This document shows, in pieces, positions 1 to 6,671 of a stretch of DNA of 12,322 nucleotides (positions are counted from its first letter, which is position 1; each line of letters begins with the position of its first letter). The notes under the pieces were generated by a model. It did not search any database and was not told the origin of the DNA. It saw only the letters and a list, made by a program, of their open reading frames with translations. The position numbers were made by a program, and so were the translations under genes. Source of the stretch: DATEZO01 sp035255485 (lineage in GTDB: Bacteria; Pseudomonadota; Gammaproteobacteria; Burkholderiales; Burkholderiaceae_D); the NCBI GenBank assembly GCA_035255485.1, contig DATEZO010000236.1, forward strand, positions 1-12,322, read 5' to 3'.

Positions 1-6
1 CCGACC

Positions 7-666
7 ATGAATTACAAGACCTTGCCGTTTTCCCCGCCCGACAACGCACTGAATTCCGCGCCCCACCGCCGCACTTCCTGCACGACGTGTCTGCGTCCGC
101 AACGCGCATGCATCTGCCGCTGGGTTGTACCGGTCGCCAACCAAGTCGAGGTGCTGGTCTTGCAACATCCCGCAGAAGTGCATCAAGCCAAAGGAAGTGC
201 GCGCTTGCTGCATCTGAGCCTCGAACGCAACCGCCTTGAAGTCGGTGAGATTTTTCCGGCGGAACAGCTGCATGCGTTATTGCACAGCCCGGACAGAGAA
301 CCGGCTCGCGCAGTGCTGCTGTACCCGCCCACTCCCGGCATAGCGCCGCCGCCGGTCTTGGACAACGCATGGCGCGGACAGCCGCACCGCCTGCGTTTGA
401 TCGTGCTCGATGCAACCTGGCGCAAGAGTCTGAAGATGCTGCATTGCAATCCCATGCTGCAGGCACTGCCGCGTTTAGCGCTGAATGAAGTGCCGCCCTC
501 CGCTTACCTGATCCGCAAGGCGCACCACGCGCATCAATTGTCCACACTGGAAGCAGCCTGTCATGCGCTCGCGCATCTTGAACGGAATCGTCAACGATAC
601 CAGCCACTGCTGGCATGTTTTGATGGATTTGTCAGCCAGCAACTATCCTTTCGCAGCGCGCACTGA
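7..666 (+). CDS. tapT: DTW domain protein, tRNA-uridine aminocarboxypropyltransferase (TapT/YfiP type)
   Basis: Proteins of this family transfer the 3-amino-3-carboxypropyl group of S-adenosylmethionine to a tRNA uridine (acp3U, position 47 in E. coli) in the cytoplasm. The 219-residue product shows the family marks in order: a Cys cluster C25-x2-C28 and C35-x-C37 near the N terminus, the D-x-T-W signature as DATW at 135-138 followed by RKS, and the conserved stretch PSAYLIRKA (164-172) then LSTLEA (178-183). The length is normal for bacterial members. The ATG lies only 6 bases from the window edge, so no ribosome binding site can be judged and a slightly earlier start is possible. No partner gene is evident; the next plus-strand ORF starts about 90 bases downstream. 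The family is certain; the exact modified tRNA position is inferred from the E. coli enzyme. Confidence 0.9.
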   Translation: MNYKTLPFSPPDNALNSAPHRRTSCTTCLRPQRACICRWVVPVANQVEVLVLQHPAEVHQAKGSARLLHLSLERNRLEVGEIFPAEQLHALLHSPDREPARAVLLYPPTPGIAPPPVLDNAWRGQPHRLRLIVLDATWRKSLKMLHCNPMLQALPRLALNEVPPSAYLIRKAHHAHQLSTLEAACHALAHLERNRQRYQPLLACFDGFVSQQLSFRSAH

Positions 667-757
667 AAACCCTGCCCTTCTTTCTTGTGTGTGTCGCAAG
701 AACGAAAAAGAGCGCATTCGGTCACATCTGTATAAACATGCTCAAGGGAATAGCATC

Positions 758-1054
758 ATGAAAAGGAATCAGAAGCGCCTTCGCGGCCAAGCCATCCACT
801 CCATCATTCCGACACAATCAGCACGGCCGCACACTGCATTATGGATTAGCGTCGCAGCTGGGTTGGCGGCACTTGCATGGATATCCACCAGATCGCCCGT
901 ACAACGAACACGGCGCTTTGCCGACCATGAGCAAGAGCGCCGCAATCCATTGCATTTCTTCCTTGCAGGCCCTGATTTCAAGCGCCGGAACATCGATCGT
1001 TCTGGAGCGCGCCCCTTGTTCGAGCGGCGCAAGTCGGCGTACGACGCCTATTGA
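758..1054 (+). CDS. Possible small single-pass membrane protein, unknown function
   Basis: I do not recognise this 98-residue product. The ATG is preceded by AAGGGA at 744-749, an acceptable ribosome binding site. The N-terminal third is basic (KRNQKRLRG), followed by one predicted membrane segment, roughly residues 27-43 (ALWISVAAGLAALAWIS). The rest is rich in Arg/Lys and charged residues and ends in ERRKSAYDAY, which would lie in the cytoplasm or bind nucleic acid or phospholipid. Codon use looks similar to the neighbours. Other open frames cover the same bases on both strands, so it could be a chance ORF. If it is not real, 667-1235 is a 569-base gap in which I see no other supported gene. 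The segment after it, 1055-1235, holds only small inverted repeats (1091-1104 and 1202-1219). Confidence 0.45.
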   Translation: MKRNQKRLRGQAIHSIIPTQSARPHTALWISVAAGLAALAWISTRSPVQRTRRFADHEQERRNPLHFFLAGPDFKRRNIDRSGARPLFERRKSAYDAY

Positions 1055-1235
1055 TTTGCAAGCTGAAACACCATGTCGACCGCGGTCCAGCCGGATGATT
1101 CCGGGTGGAGGATATTCACGCACGTTGCGCAGGCTGATAGCGGCATGCAACAGCGAAAAGGCAAAGGGCCGGAATCAGCTTGTTTCCGATTCATGGAAAT
1201 TAAAGGATACTGCTCCTTTTGCCTCCCCCCTTACG

Positions 1236-1736
1236 ATGAATATCTGTTATCTCGATTATGACGCCGTCCTGCACGACGGCAATGTACTTCGCAATCGCAC
1301 CACGGGCATGACCATCAGGACACCCGGCCGCACATTTTTTGAGTGGATGCCGATTCTCGATGACCTGCTCGCCCCCTGCCCGGACCTGAAGATTGTCTTG
1401 TCGACCACCTGGGTCCGTGAATTGGGATTCAATGAAGCAAAGCATGAATTGTCGGCATCGCTAAGAGACCGGGTGATCGGCTCGACTTTTCTGCATCCGA
1501 AAATTGTCAAGGCGACGTTCGACACCATGCCGCGCGGCATGCAAATCTGGGGCGATGTCGAGCGACGCAAGCCGGCGCACTGGTTTGCGCTTGATGACGA
1601 TGCATTCGGCTGGCCGGCCTGGTGCAAGGAGAATCTGATTCAAACCAGCGATGCCTTGGGCTTGAGCGATCCGGCGGTACAAGAACGCGTCCGCCAGAGG
1701 CTGGCGGAAATGTACCGCACCTCCAGCCCAAATTGA
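1236..1736 (+). CDS. HAD-fold protein of the Swiss Army Knife RNA-repair HAD type (HAD_SAK_2-like), stand-alone
   Basis: The 166-residue product has the outline of a HAD hydrolase domain. Motif I is LDYDAVLH with D7 and D9. It is followed by a family-typical GRTFFEWMPILDDLLAP stretch (31-47), motif II as VLSTTWV (54-60), a Lys at K112, and a late acidic cluster ALDDD (118-122) as motif IV. This matches the HAD domain described in Swiss Army Knife RNA-repair proteins, which also occurs alone as small proteins. A phosphatase-type reaction is expected, but the substrate is unknown. The open frame extends upstream to 873, but that part has no family resemblance, so I start at the ATG directly before motif I. 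No good ribosome binding site stands at the usual distance; AAAGGA at 1202-1207 is 28 bases away. The DUF3820 gene begins 3 bases after its stop, suggesting co-transcription. Confidence 0.8.
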   Translation: MNICYLDYDAVLHDGNVLRNRTTGMTIRTPGRTFFEWMPILDDLLAPCPDLKIVLSTTWVRELGFNEAKHELSASLRDRVIGSTFLHPKIVKATFDTMPRGMQIWGDVERRKPAHWFALDDDAFGWPAWCKENLIQTSDALGLSDPAVQERVRQRLAEMYRTSSPN

Positions 1737-1739
1737 GCC

Positions 1740-2000
1740 ATGTCCGCAACTGCGCGCCATGCATCGCAAAGACCCTCGCCCATCATGCATCCCGACCACC
1801 TGCAGCGCTTGCTTACCTGTGAAATGCCTTACGGGAAGTACAAGGGCCGCCTGATCGCCGATTTACCGGGACATTACCTTGGCTGGTTTGCCCGGGAAGG
1901 TTTTCCAAAAGGCGAGCTGGGAATGCTGATCGCGCTGATGTATGAGCTGGACCATAATGCGTTGACATATTTGCTGGAGCCTTTACGAAAACGAAAATAG
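1740..2000 (+). CDS. DUF3820 family protein (putative quorum-sensing-regulated virulence factor family)
   Basis: Small cytoplasmic protein of 86 residues carrying the DUF3820 core: MPYGKYKGRLIADLP (29-43), HYLGWFAREGFPKGELG (45-61) and the LIALMYELDHNAL helix (63-75). The family name comes from a quorum-regulated Pseudomonas virulence-associated protein; the biochemical role is unknown. The ATG at 1740 is 3 bases after the stop of the HAD gene, which would suit translational coupling. A second in-frame ATG at 1785 gives the sequence MHPDHLQRLL, which resembles usual family N termini and may be the true start. Neither has a clear Shine-Dalgarno sequence. The C terminus is basic (LRKRK). Confidence 0.85.
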   Translation: MSATARHASQRPSPIMHPDHLQRLLTCEMPYGKYKGRLIADLPGHYLGWFAREGFPKGELGMLIALMYELDHNALTYLLEPLRKRK

Positions 2001-2126
2001 TCCTTCCCCCAATGATCTCCATTTGATTCATGAAGTCACATCACGTCTGCCAAGAATTCTCGACTGCAATAATAGGGGAGTATGGACAAAAACATATTTA
2101 AATGCGCAATGAAAATGCGGCGATTT

Positions 2127-2147
2127 AAAAATACCCCACCCGGTATT
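2127..2147 (-). terminator. Weak intrinsic terminator candidate for the flavin monooxygenase gene
   Basis: On the minus strand, 8 bases after the stop of the monooxygenase gene, AATACC and GGTATT form a 6-bp stem with a 6-base loop, and the descending arm runs into a short T tract (TTTTT). The stem has few GC pairs, so termination would be modest. The site lies between convergent genes. Confidence 0.4.
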
Positions 2148-2154
2148 GATATAC

Positions 2155-3138
2155 TCAAGAAGACTGCACCGCTGCGGCAATTTCATGCGAGCGAAGGCGC
2201 GCAGCATGATCGAATATTTGCGACGTTATCATCAACTCATCCGCATCGGTACGCGCAATGAACGCTTTCAATTCACGCGCGACCGTTTCATGCGTGCCTA
2301 CTGTCGAGCACGACAATACCTGCTCCAGCAATGCGTGCTCGGCGGGGCCGATGCGATCCCAGTAATCGTGCATTGGCGGCGGCAGGCGCGCAGGCCGTCC
2401 GCTGCGCAGGTTGACGAATGCCTGCTGCATGGACGTGGCGTGAAATCGGGCTTCTTCCTCCGTGTCGGCGGCAAACACATTAAAGCCGAGCATGACATAC
2501 GGCTTGTCCAGATGCGCCGATGGACGGAAAGTCTCGCGGTATACCGTGATCGCCTGCATCATCTGCCCGGGGGCGAAATGGGATGCGAAGGCATACGGCA
2601 ATCCAAGCGTTGCAGCCAGTTGCGCGCCAAACAGGCTCGATCCCAGAATCCAGAGCGGGATGTCGAGGCCGGCGCCGGGGACCGCAAGCACGGGCCGTGT
2701 CTGCCGCGGCAAGAAATAATCCATCAATTCCATCACGTCCTGGGGAAACGCGTCGGCATCGACTATCAGGTTGCGTCGCAATGCGCGCGCAGTAACCGGG
2801 TCGGAACCTGGGGCGCGCCCGAGCCCCAGATCGATGCGGCCGGGGTAGAGCGATTCCAGCGTGCCGAACTGCTCGGCAATCACCAGCGGCGAATGGTTAG
2901 GCAGCATGATGCCGCCGGCGCCGACGCGAATGCTGGTGGTGCCGGCAGCCACATAGCCAATCAGGACGGCAGTTGCCGCACTGGCAATGCCCGGCATGCC
3001 GTGATGTTCCGCAAGCCAGAACCGGCGAAAGCCCCAGCGCTCGGCATGCTGCGCAAGATCGAGCGTGTTGCGAAACGACTGGCTCGCGTTGCTGCCTTCG
3101 GTAATCGGAGACAGATCAAGAACGGAAAAGGGGATCAC
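2155..3138 (-). CDS. LLM class flavin-dependent oxidoreductase (luciferase-like monooxygenase, MsnO8-like)
   Basis: A 327-residue cytoplasmic enzyme of the bacterial luciferase-like (LLM) fold, expected to use reduced flavin (FMNH2 or F420-like) to oxidise an unidentified substrate. Family marks: PFSVLDLSPITEGS at residues 3-16, the WLAEHHGMPGIASAAT block (41-56), RVGAGGIMLPNHSPL (71-85) and RIDLGLGRAPGSDP (101-114). This is the arrangement of the two-component, YhbW/MsnO8-like subfamily that is usually annotated without a known substrate. I chose the GTG start at 3138 over the ATGs at 3183 and 3162. A strong AGGAGAGG (minus strand, 3142-3149) sits just in front of it, and family members begin with this IPFSVLDLSP sequence. 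The gene stands alone on the minus strand, 188 bases downstream of the DJ-1/PfpI gene; both may be read from one transcript. Confidence 0.92.
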   Translation of the reverse strand: MIPFSVLDLSPITEGSNASQSFRNTLDLAQHAERWGFRRFWLAEHHGMPGIASAATAVLIGYVAAGTTSIRVGAGGIMLPNHSPLVIAEQFGTLESLYPGRIDLGLGRAPGSDPVTARALRRNLIVDADAFPQDVMELMDYFLPRQTRPVLAVPGAGLDIPLWILGSSLFGAQLAATLGLPYAFASHFAPGQMMQAITVYRETFRPSAHLDKPYVMLGFNVFAADTEEEARFHATSMQQAFVNLRSGRPARLPPPMHDYWDRIGPAEHALLEQVLSCSTVGTHETVARELKAFIARTDADELMITSQIFDHAARLRSHEIAAAVQSS

Positions 3139-3141
3139 GGA

Positions 3142-3149
3142 CCTCTCCT
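3142..3149 (-). promoter_or_regulatory. Ribosome binding site deciding a GTG start
   Basis: AGGAGAGG on the minus strand is followed by TCC and GTG. The AGGAG core is 6 bases from the GTG, ideal spacing, while the upstream ATG codons of the same frame lack a comparable site. It fixes the start of the flavin monooxygenase at 3138. Confidence 0.75.
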
Positions 3150-3326
3150 GGAGTAAACGCATGGGCGATCTCGGGATCGGCATGCAGGCAGATCTCGCCG
3201 GACAATCGTTTCACGTCGGCAGCGTCGCGTGTGGCCCGGTTGTATTGCCAGGTCGGGCGGCTGGCTTGGCCATGCGACCGATTATTCGTTACTGGCCGGC
3301 AATATAGTCAGCGCAGCGATGGCCGA

Positions 3327-4043
3327 TCATGTGCGCCGCTTGTCCCAGTCGCCGCTTTCCGGCTCCTTCAATACCAGTTGCAGCAGGGCGCGCGCAGCCT
3401 CTTCCGAGGACGCCGGATTCTGTCCGGTCACGAGCTTGCCATCAACCTGCACATAGGATCCCCAATCCGGCCCTCTGGAATAGATGCCGCCACATTTCTT
3501 CAGCGAATTTTCGACCGAGAACGGCACGATGCTGGCGAGTTGCACCGCTTCTTCTTCGGTATTGGTAAATCCGGTGACGTTCTTGCCTTCCACCAGCGGC
3601 CGCCCGTCATGCCGTTTGGCATGCCGGAAAGCAGCCGGGCCATGACACACGGCTCCGATCGGCTTGTCCGCGGCATGCATGCTTTCAATCAGCATGATCG
3701 AATCGCGGTCTTCGGACAGATCCCATAACGGACCGTGACCGCCGGGATAAAACACGCCTTCGAATTCTTCATGCGAGACGCTCGACAGCAGCACGGTATC
3801 GGCAAAGGCTTGCTGCGCCTCGCGATCCTGGTGGAAGCGCTTCGTGGCTGCGCTTTCTGTTCCGGCTTCGCGGCTTTTCGGATCGAGCGGCGGCTGGCCG
3901 CCTTTTGGCGATGCCAGGGTAATGCGCGCGCCGGCATCCTTGAACACATAGTAAGGCGCGGCAAATTCTTCCAGCCACACCCCGGTTTTCCTGCCCGTAT
4001 TGCCCAGTTGGTCGTGCGACGTCAGCACCATCAGGATATTCAT
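3327..4043 (-). CDS. DJ-1/PfpI family protein, type 1 glutamine amidotransferase-like (Hsp31-like)
   Basis: The 238-residue product belongs to the DJ-1/PfpI superfamily. Members of the Hsp31-like branch are reported as glutathione-independent glyoxalases (methylglyoxal to lactate), protein deglycases or chaperones, acting in the cytoplasm under carbonyl or oxidative stress. Visible marks: MNILMVLTSH start, GVWLEEFAAPYYVF (21-34) with E26 at the place of the conserved catalytic Glu, YPGGHGPLWDL (99-109), and the nucleophile elbow AVCHGPAA with C133 and H134. Length fits the Hsp31-like branch. The start at 4043 is chosen because GGGAG (minus strand, 4050-4054) stands 6 bases upstream and MNILMVL is the usual first strand; ATGs at 4067, 4061 and 4049 are less well placed. 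The next gene downstream is the flavin monooxygenase, so a stress-related pair is possible but unproven. Confidence 0.93.
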   Translation of the reverse strand: MNILMVLTSHDQLGNTGRKTGVWLEEFAAPYYVFKDAGARITLASPKGGQPPLDPKSREAGTESAATKRFHQDREAQQAFADTVLLSSVSHEEFEGVFYPGGHGPLWDLSEDRDSIMLIESMHAADKPIGAVCHGPAAFRHAKRHDGRPLVEGKNVTGFTNTEEEAVQLASIVPFSVENSLKKCGGIYSRGPDWGSYVQVDGKLVTGQNPASSEEAARALLQLVLKEPESGDWDKRRT

Positions 4044-4172
4044 TTCCATCTCCCGGTTCATTGGCAATCAGTCAAGATAGAGCGCAAGAGCGGAGCAAAG
4101 TTCGACACAGAGATGAGCGGCGAGCGCCGCTTCAGGTTCGATATGCCTTCCCCTCAATCAGTCACTGGCTCA

Positions 4173-4463
4173 CTACTGTCTCATTCCGGTGTTGCCATGG
4201 CGGTCCCGGCGTAAAAATCTCTGCAGCTTCGCAATGCCGACGGATAAGAGTACGGCACCGGCCATTAATACCAGGGCAACGCCGGCCAGCATCAGCACGA
4301 AAACGAGGACGGCGAGACCCGCCACGGCCATCGCCGCGACTTTCAGCTTCCAATGCCGGCCAAGCATTGATTGCAGCATGTTGACTCTGGTGTATTGAGC
4401 TCCGGCGTGTTGGGCACCCGGCATTGGCGCATCAACCACTTCCCATTCGATTTTTTCCGACAT
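4173..4463 (-). CDS. Small membrane protein with one transmembrane hairpin, unknown function
   Basis: A 96-residue protein without a domain I can name. It starts MSEKIEWEVVDAP, then has a long uninterrupted hydrophobic stretch at about residues 42-79 (from AAMAVAGLAVLVFVL to VLLSVGIA). This is enough for two short membrane helices forming a hairpin, so both ends would face the cytoplasm. A basic tail follows (KLQRFLRRDRHG). AAGGAA on the minus strand (4470-4475) lies 6 bases before the ATG, supporting translation. It is followed, after about 130 bases, by the DJ-1/PfpI gene on the same strand. The good ribosome binding site and the hydrophobic pattern make it a likely real gene. Confidence 0.7.
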   Translation of the reverse strand: MSEKIEWEVVDAPMPGAQHAGAQYTRVNMLQSMLGRHWKLKVAAMAVAGLAVLVFVLMLAGVALVLMAGAVLLSVGIAKLQRFLRRDRHGNTGMRQ

Positions 4464-4652
4464 GTCCTATTCCTTCGCAAAAGACTGATTCAGGCAAAGC
4501 ATCATAAGTCGGTTCAAGTTAAGGATAAAGCGAATTAAATAGAGATGATTCTTCTGGAAATACGAAAATAGAAGCATCTCACCCGCCTGCCCTCAAATCA
4601 GCATGAAAAAACAATCCCTCCGATCAACCCTTTTATTTTTTTGCGAACGAAG

Positions 4653-4680
4653 TTGACAATCCGCTTTTCAGTCCTATACT
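4653..4680 (+). promoter_or_regulatory. Sigma-70 promoter of the RHH regulator/esterase operon
   Basis: TTGACA (4653-4658, perfect -35) and TATACT (4675-4680, one mismatch to TATAAT) are separated by 16 bases. An AT-rich tract at 4629-4641, just upstream of the -35, could act as an UP element. Transcription would start near 4687, leaving a leader of only about 35 bases before the regulator's ATG. Confidence 0.75.
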
Positions 4681-4719
4681 ACCATCTACATGGATGGTAT
4701 ATGGATGGCCAAAGGATGG
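4680..4719 (+). promoter_or_regulatory. Operator-like repeats: inverted repeat plus three GGATGG copies at 11-bp spacing
   Basis: TACCATC (4680-4686) and GATGGTA (4693-4699) form an inverted repeat with a 6-base spacer directly after the -10 box. GGATGG occurs at 4692-4697, 4703-4708 and 4714-4719, exactly 11 bases apart, that is, on the same face of the helix. The last copy overlaps the Shine-Dalgarno AAAGGA of the ribbon-helix-helix gene. Tandem short half-sites are typical of RHH operators, so autoregulation by the downstream gene product is inferred. Confidence 0.6.
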
Positions 4720-4721
4720 TA

Positions 4722-5156
4722 ATGGTAAAAAATACGCAAGTAACCGACCTGCAGGAAAGTCGGATAAAAAGTTGTGAAAGCGAAAAAATCACGATCAATC
4801 TCGGTCTGGTTGATCTTGGGCAAATCGATTTGCTGGTCCAGGAAGGCTTCTATTCCAACCGTACCGATCTGATCCGTACCGCTATTCGCAATCAATTGTC
4901 ATGCCATGCAGACGTCATCAAACAAACCGTGGCGCGCAAAAGCCTGGTGCTTGGCTTGCAGCATTTTTCCCGGGCCGATCTGGAGGCGGTGCGGGAGGCC
5001 GGGCAGAAGTTGCAGATACAGGTTCTGGGCTTGGCCAGCATCGGTACGGATGTGACGCCGCAACTGGCGATGGACACCATCGATACGGTGGTGGTGCTGG
5101 GTGCCTTGCATGCCAGCCCCGCTGTCAAGGCAGCATTGGCTGGCCGGATACGCTGA
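4722..5156 (+). CDS. CopG-like ribbon-helix-helix transcriptional regulator
   Basis: A 144-residue protein with a ribbon-helix-helix DNA-binding domain at about residues 22-59. KITINL is the DNA-contacting beta strand, VDLGQIDLLVQEG is helix A, and SNRTDLIRTAIRNQL is helix B after the turn. Such proteins dimerise through the strands and bind tandem operators. The C-terminal part (60-144) is longer than in minimal CopG proteins and contains a hydrophobic, partly beta-like segment (QKLQIQVLGLASIG, then TIDTVVVLGALHASPAV). It may serve for oligomerisation or ligand sensing; I cannot name it. The ATG at 4722 is chosen because AAAGGA (4711-4716) precedes it with 5 bases between; earlier in-frame ATGs would lie inside the operator or next to the promoter. 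It is followed after 114 bases by a PHB-depolymerase-type esterase, which it probably controls. Confidence 0.85.
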   Translation: MVKNTQVTDLQESRIKSCESEKITINLGLVDLGQIDLLVQEGFYSNRTDLIRTAIRNQLSCHADVIKQTVARKSLVLGLQHFSRADLEAVREAGQKLQIQVLGLASIGTDVTPQLAMDTIDTVVVLGALHASPAVKAALAGRIR

Positions 5157-5270
5157 ATCCGACGCGCCGGTCGACGACCGCTGGCGAGGCCAGGGAGCCG
5201 AAAAAGCACCCATACGCATCCGACCAGTTGCCGTTTCCAGGCAAAACCATATTACTTTGGAGAGAATTCC

Positions 5271-6473
5271 GTGAAACTTGATCAAGATTTTCTCGCGCGC
5301 ATGCGCGAAGCAACGCAGTTACTGCAAACGGACGGCCCGGCGGCAGCAACCGCCGCGATTCAGCGTGCGCTGCATGGGGCATCAATGTCCGATCCCCAGG
5401 CCACGGATACTGCGGCCCCGGCCCAATCCGGTACCCTGATCGATATCAATCCGGCTCCGGTGAAGCCGGCCGATACGGCACCGGAGTCGGCAACAGGCAT
5501 CCTGAAGCGGCTTCGTACTCCTTTCAGAAAATATTGGACGAATACCGCGCCCGGATCGCTGGCCAAGGATGACGCCATCGATGCCGACGTCACCGAAGAA
5601 GGCAAAGGCAGATTTTTAAGTGCCTCCTGCAGCAACCAGGCGGGAACGCGCACCTACAAGCTTTACGTCCCGGGTAGCTACGACGGGCAGGCGTTGCCGC
5701 TGATTGTCATGCTGCATGGCTGCAAGCAGCACCCGGACGACTTTGCGGCCGGCACCGACATGAATCGCATGGCAGAACAACACCATTGCTTCGTGGTTTA
5801 CCCGGCGCAGGCACGCGCCGCAAACGGATCGAACTGCTGGAACTGGTTCAATCCGCATGACCAGCAGCGCGACCGGGGCGAGCCCTCCATCATTGCCGAT
5901 ATCACGCGCCAGGTAATGCGCGACTATCGGATTGACCCGAGCCGGGTATATGTGGCCGGACTGTCCGCAGGCGGCGCAATGGCCGCCGTCATGGGTGCTA
6001 CGTATCCCGAACTGTACGCTGCCGTGGGTATCCACTCCGGCTTGCCATACGGCGCGGCGCATGACGTGCCTTCCGCATTTGCGGCAATGAAAAACGGCGC
6101 CACGAGCAGCGCCGCCAAGCCGGCCGCATCAGGCTTGCAGTCGATTCCGGTCATCGTATTCCATGGTGATCGCGACACTACCGTCCATTTGCGCAATGGC
6201 GAGCAGGTGCTGGCCCAATCCACGGCGCATGCGGCACCGAACGATGCCACGGTAGCGGTGGAAAAAGGCCAGGCGCCGCAGGGCCGTGCCTATACCCGCA
6301 CCATGCGGCACGATGACACGGGAAAGATCGTCGCGGAACAATGGATCGTGCACGGCGCCGGCCATGCATGGTCGGGGGGCAACCGCAAGGGCTCCTATAC
6401 CGATCCGACAGGACCGGATGCGTCCCAGGAAATGCTGCGTTTTTTCTATACTCATGCGAAGACCGTGCACTAG
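5271..6473 (+). CDS. PHB depolymerase family esterase (alpha/beta hydrolase)
   Basis: A 400-residue alpha/beta hydrolase of the Esterase_PHB_depo family, expected to cleave ester bonds of short-chain polyhydroxyalkanoate or related polyester or phenolic esters. Core from about residue 114: LPLIVMLHGCKQHPDDFA (142-159) with the oxyanion-hole HGC, then NCWNWFNP (188-195), the lipase box G-L-S-A-G (230-234) with nucleophile S232, VIVFHGDRDTTV (294-305) with D302 as the likely acid, and GAGHAWSGG (362-370) with H365. The first ~110 residues are not part of the hydrolase core. They begin with a charged helix (KLDQDFLARMREATQLLQ) and a Pro/Ala-rich linker, and I see no signal peptide, which suggests an intracellular or non-classical location. 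The GTG start has GGAGAG (5259-5264) 6 bases upstream. Operon partner: the RHH regulator upstream. A strong terminator follows at 6572. Confidence 0.92.
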   Translation: MKLDQDFLARMREATQLLQTDGPAAATAAIQRALHGASMSDPQATDTAAPAQSGTLIDINPAPVKPADTAPESATGILKRLRTPFRKYWTNTAPGSLAKDDAIDADVTEEGKGRFLSASCSNQAGTRTYKLYVPGSYDGQALPLIVMLHGCKQHPDDFAAGTDMNRMAEQHHCFVVYPAQARAANGSNCWNWFNPHDQQRDRGEPSIIADITRQVMRDYRIDPSRVYVAGLSAGGAMAAVMGATYPELYAAVGIHSGLPYGAAHDVPSAFAAMKNGATSSAAKPAASGLQSIPVIVFHGDRDTTVHLRNGEQVLAQSTAHAAPNDATVAVEKGQAPQGRAYTRTMRHDDTGKIVAEQWIVHGAGHAWSGGNRKGSYTDPTGPDASQEMLRFFYTHAKTVH

Positions 6474-6571
6474 CCCCAGCGCATGCTGAACCGGTTTGCC
6501 CGTATCATGCTACTGGCCTGCGGCGGATGCGTTTATCGCATCCATGCGCGCAGAAGAGCCGATCTCAGCCG

Positions 6572-6611
6572 CCCTGTCGTTTCCGTCGGCACGGGAACGG
6601 CAGGGTTTTTT
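6572..6611 (+). terminator. Strong intrinsic terminator of the RHH/esterase operon
   Basis: Arms at 6572-6586 and 6591-6605 form a 15-bp stem with a CGGC tetraloop. The two deviations from perfect complementarity are both G-U pairs in RNA. Six T residues follow (6606-6611). It stands about 100 bases after the esterase stop and before the exporter gene, so it separates the two transcription units. Confidence 0.9.
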
Positions 6612-6671
6612 AATGCAGTATGGCAATAACATGCGCAAGTGAGTGCCAATGTCCCCTCATATCGATCCGCG

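Noticed and set aside
680..704. TTCTTG/CAAGAA inverted repeat after the DTW gene as terminator
   Set aside because: Only a 6-bp AT-rich stem and no T tract follows on either strand.
873..1235. N-terminal extension of the HAD gene frame
   Set aside because: The extra 121 codons show no family resemblance and the HAD motif I begins right after the ATG at 1236.
2146..3156. Long plus-strand open frame (336 codons) opposite the flavin monooxygenase
   Set aside because: It is the antisense of a gene with clear family motifs and its product is Arg/His/Gln-rich with no recognisable domain.
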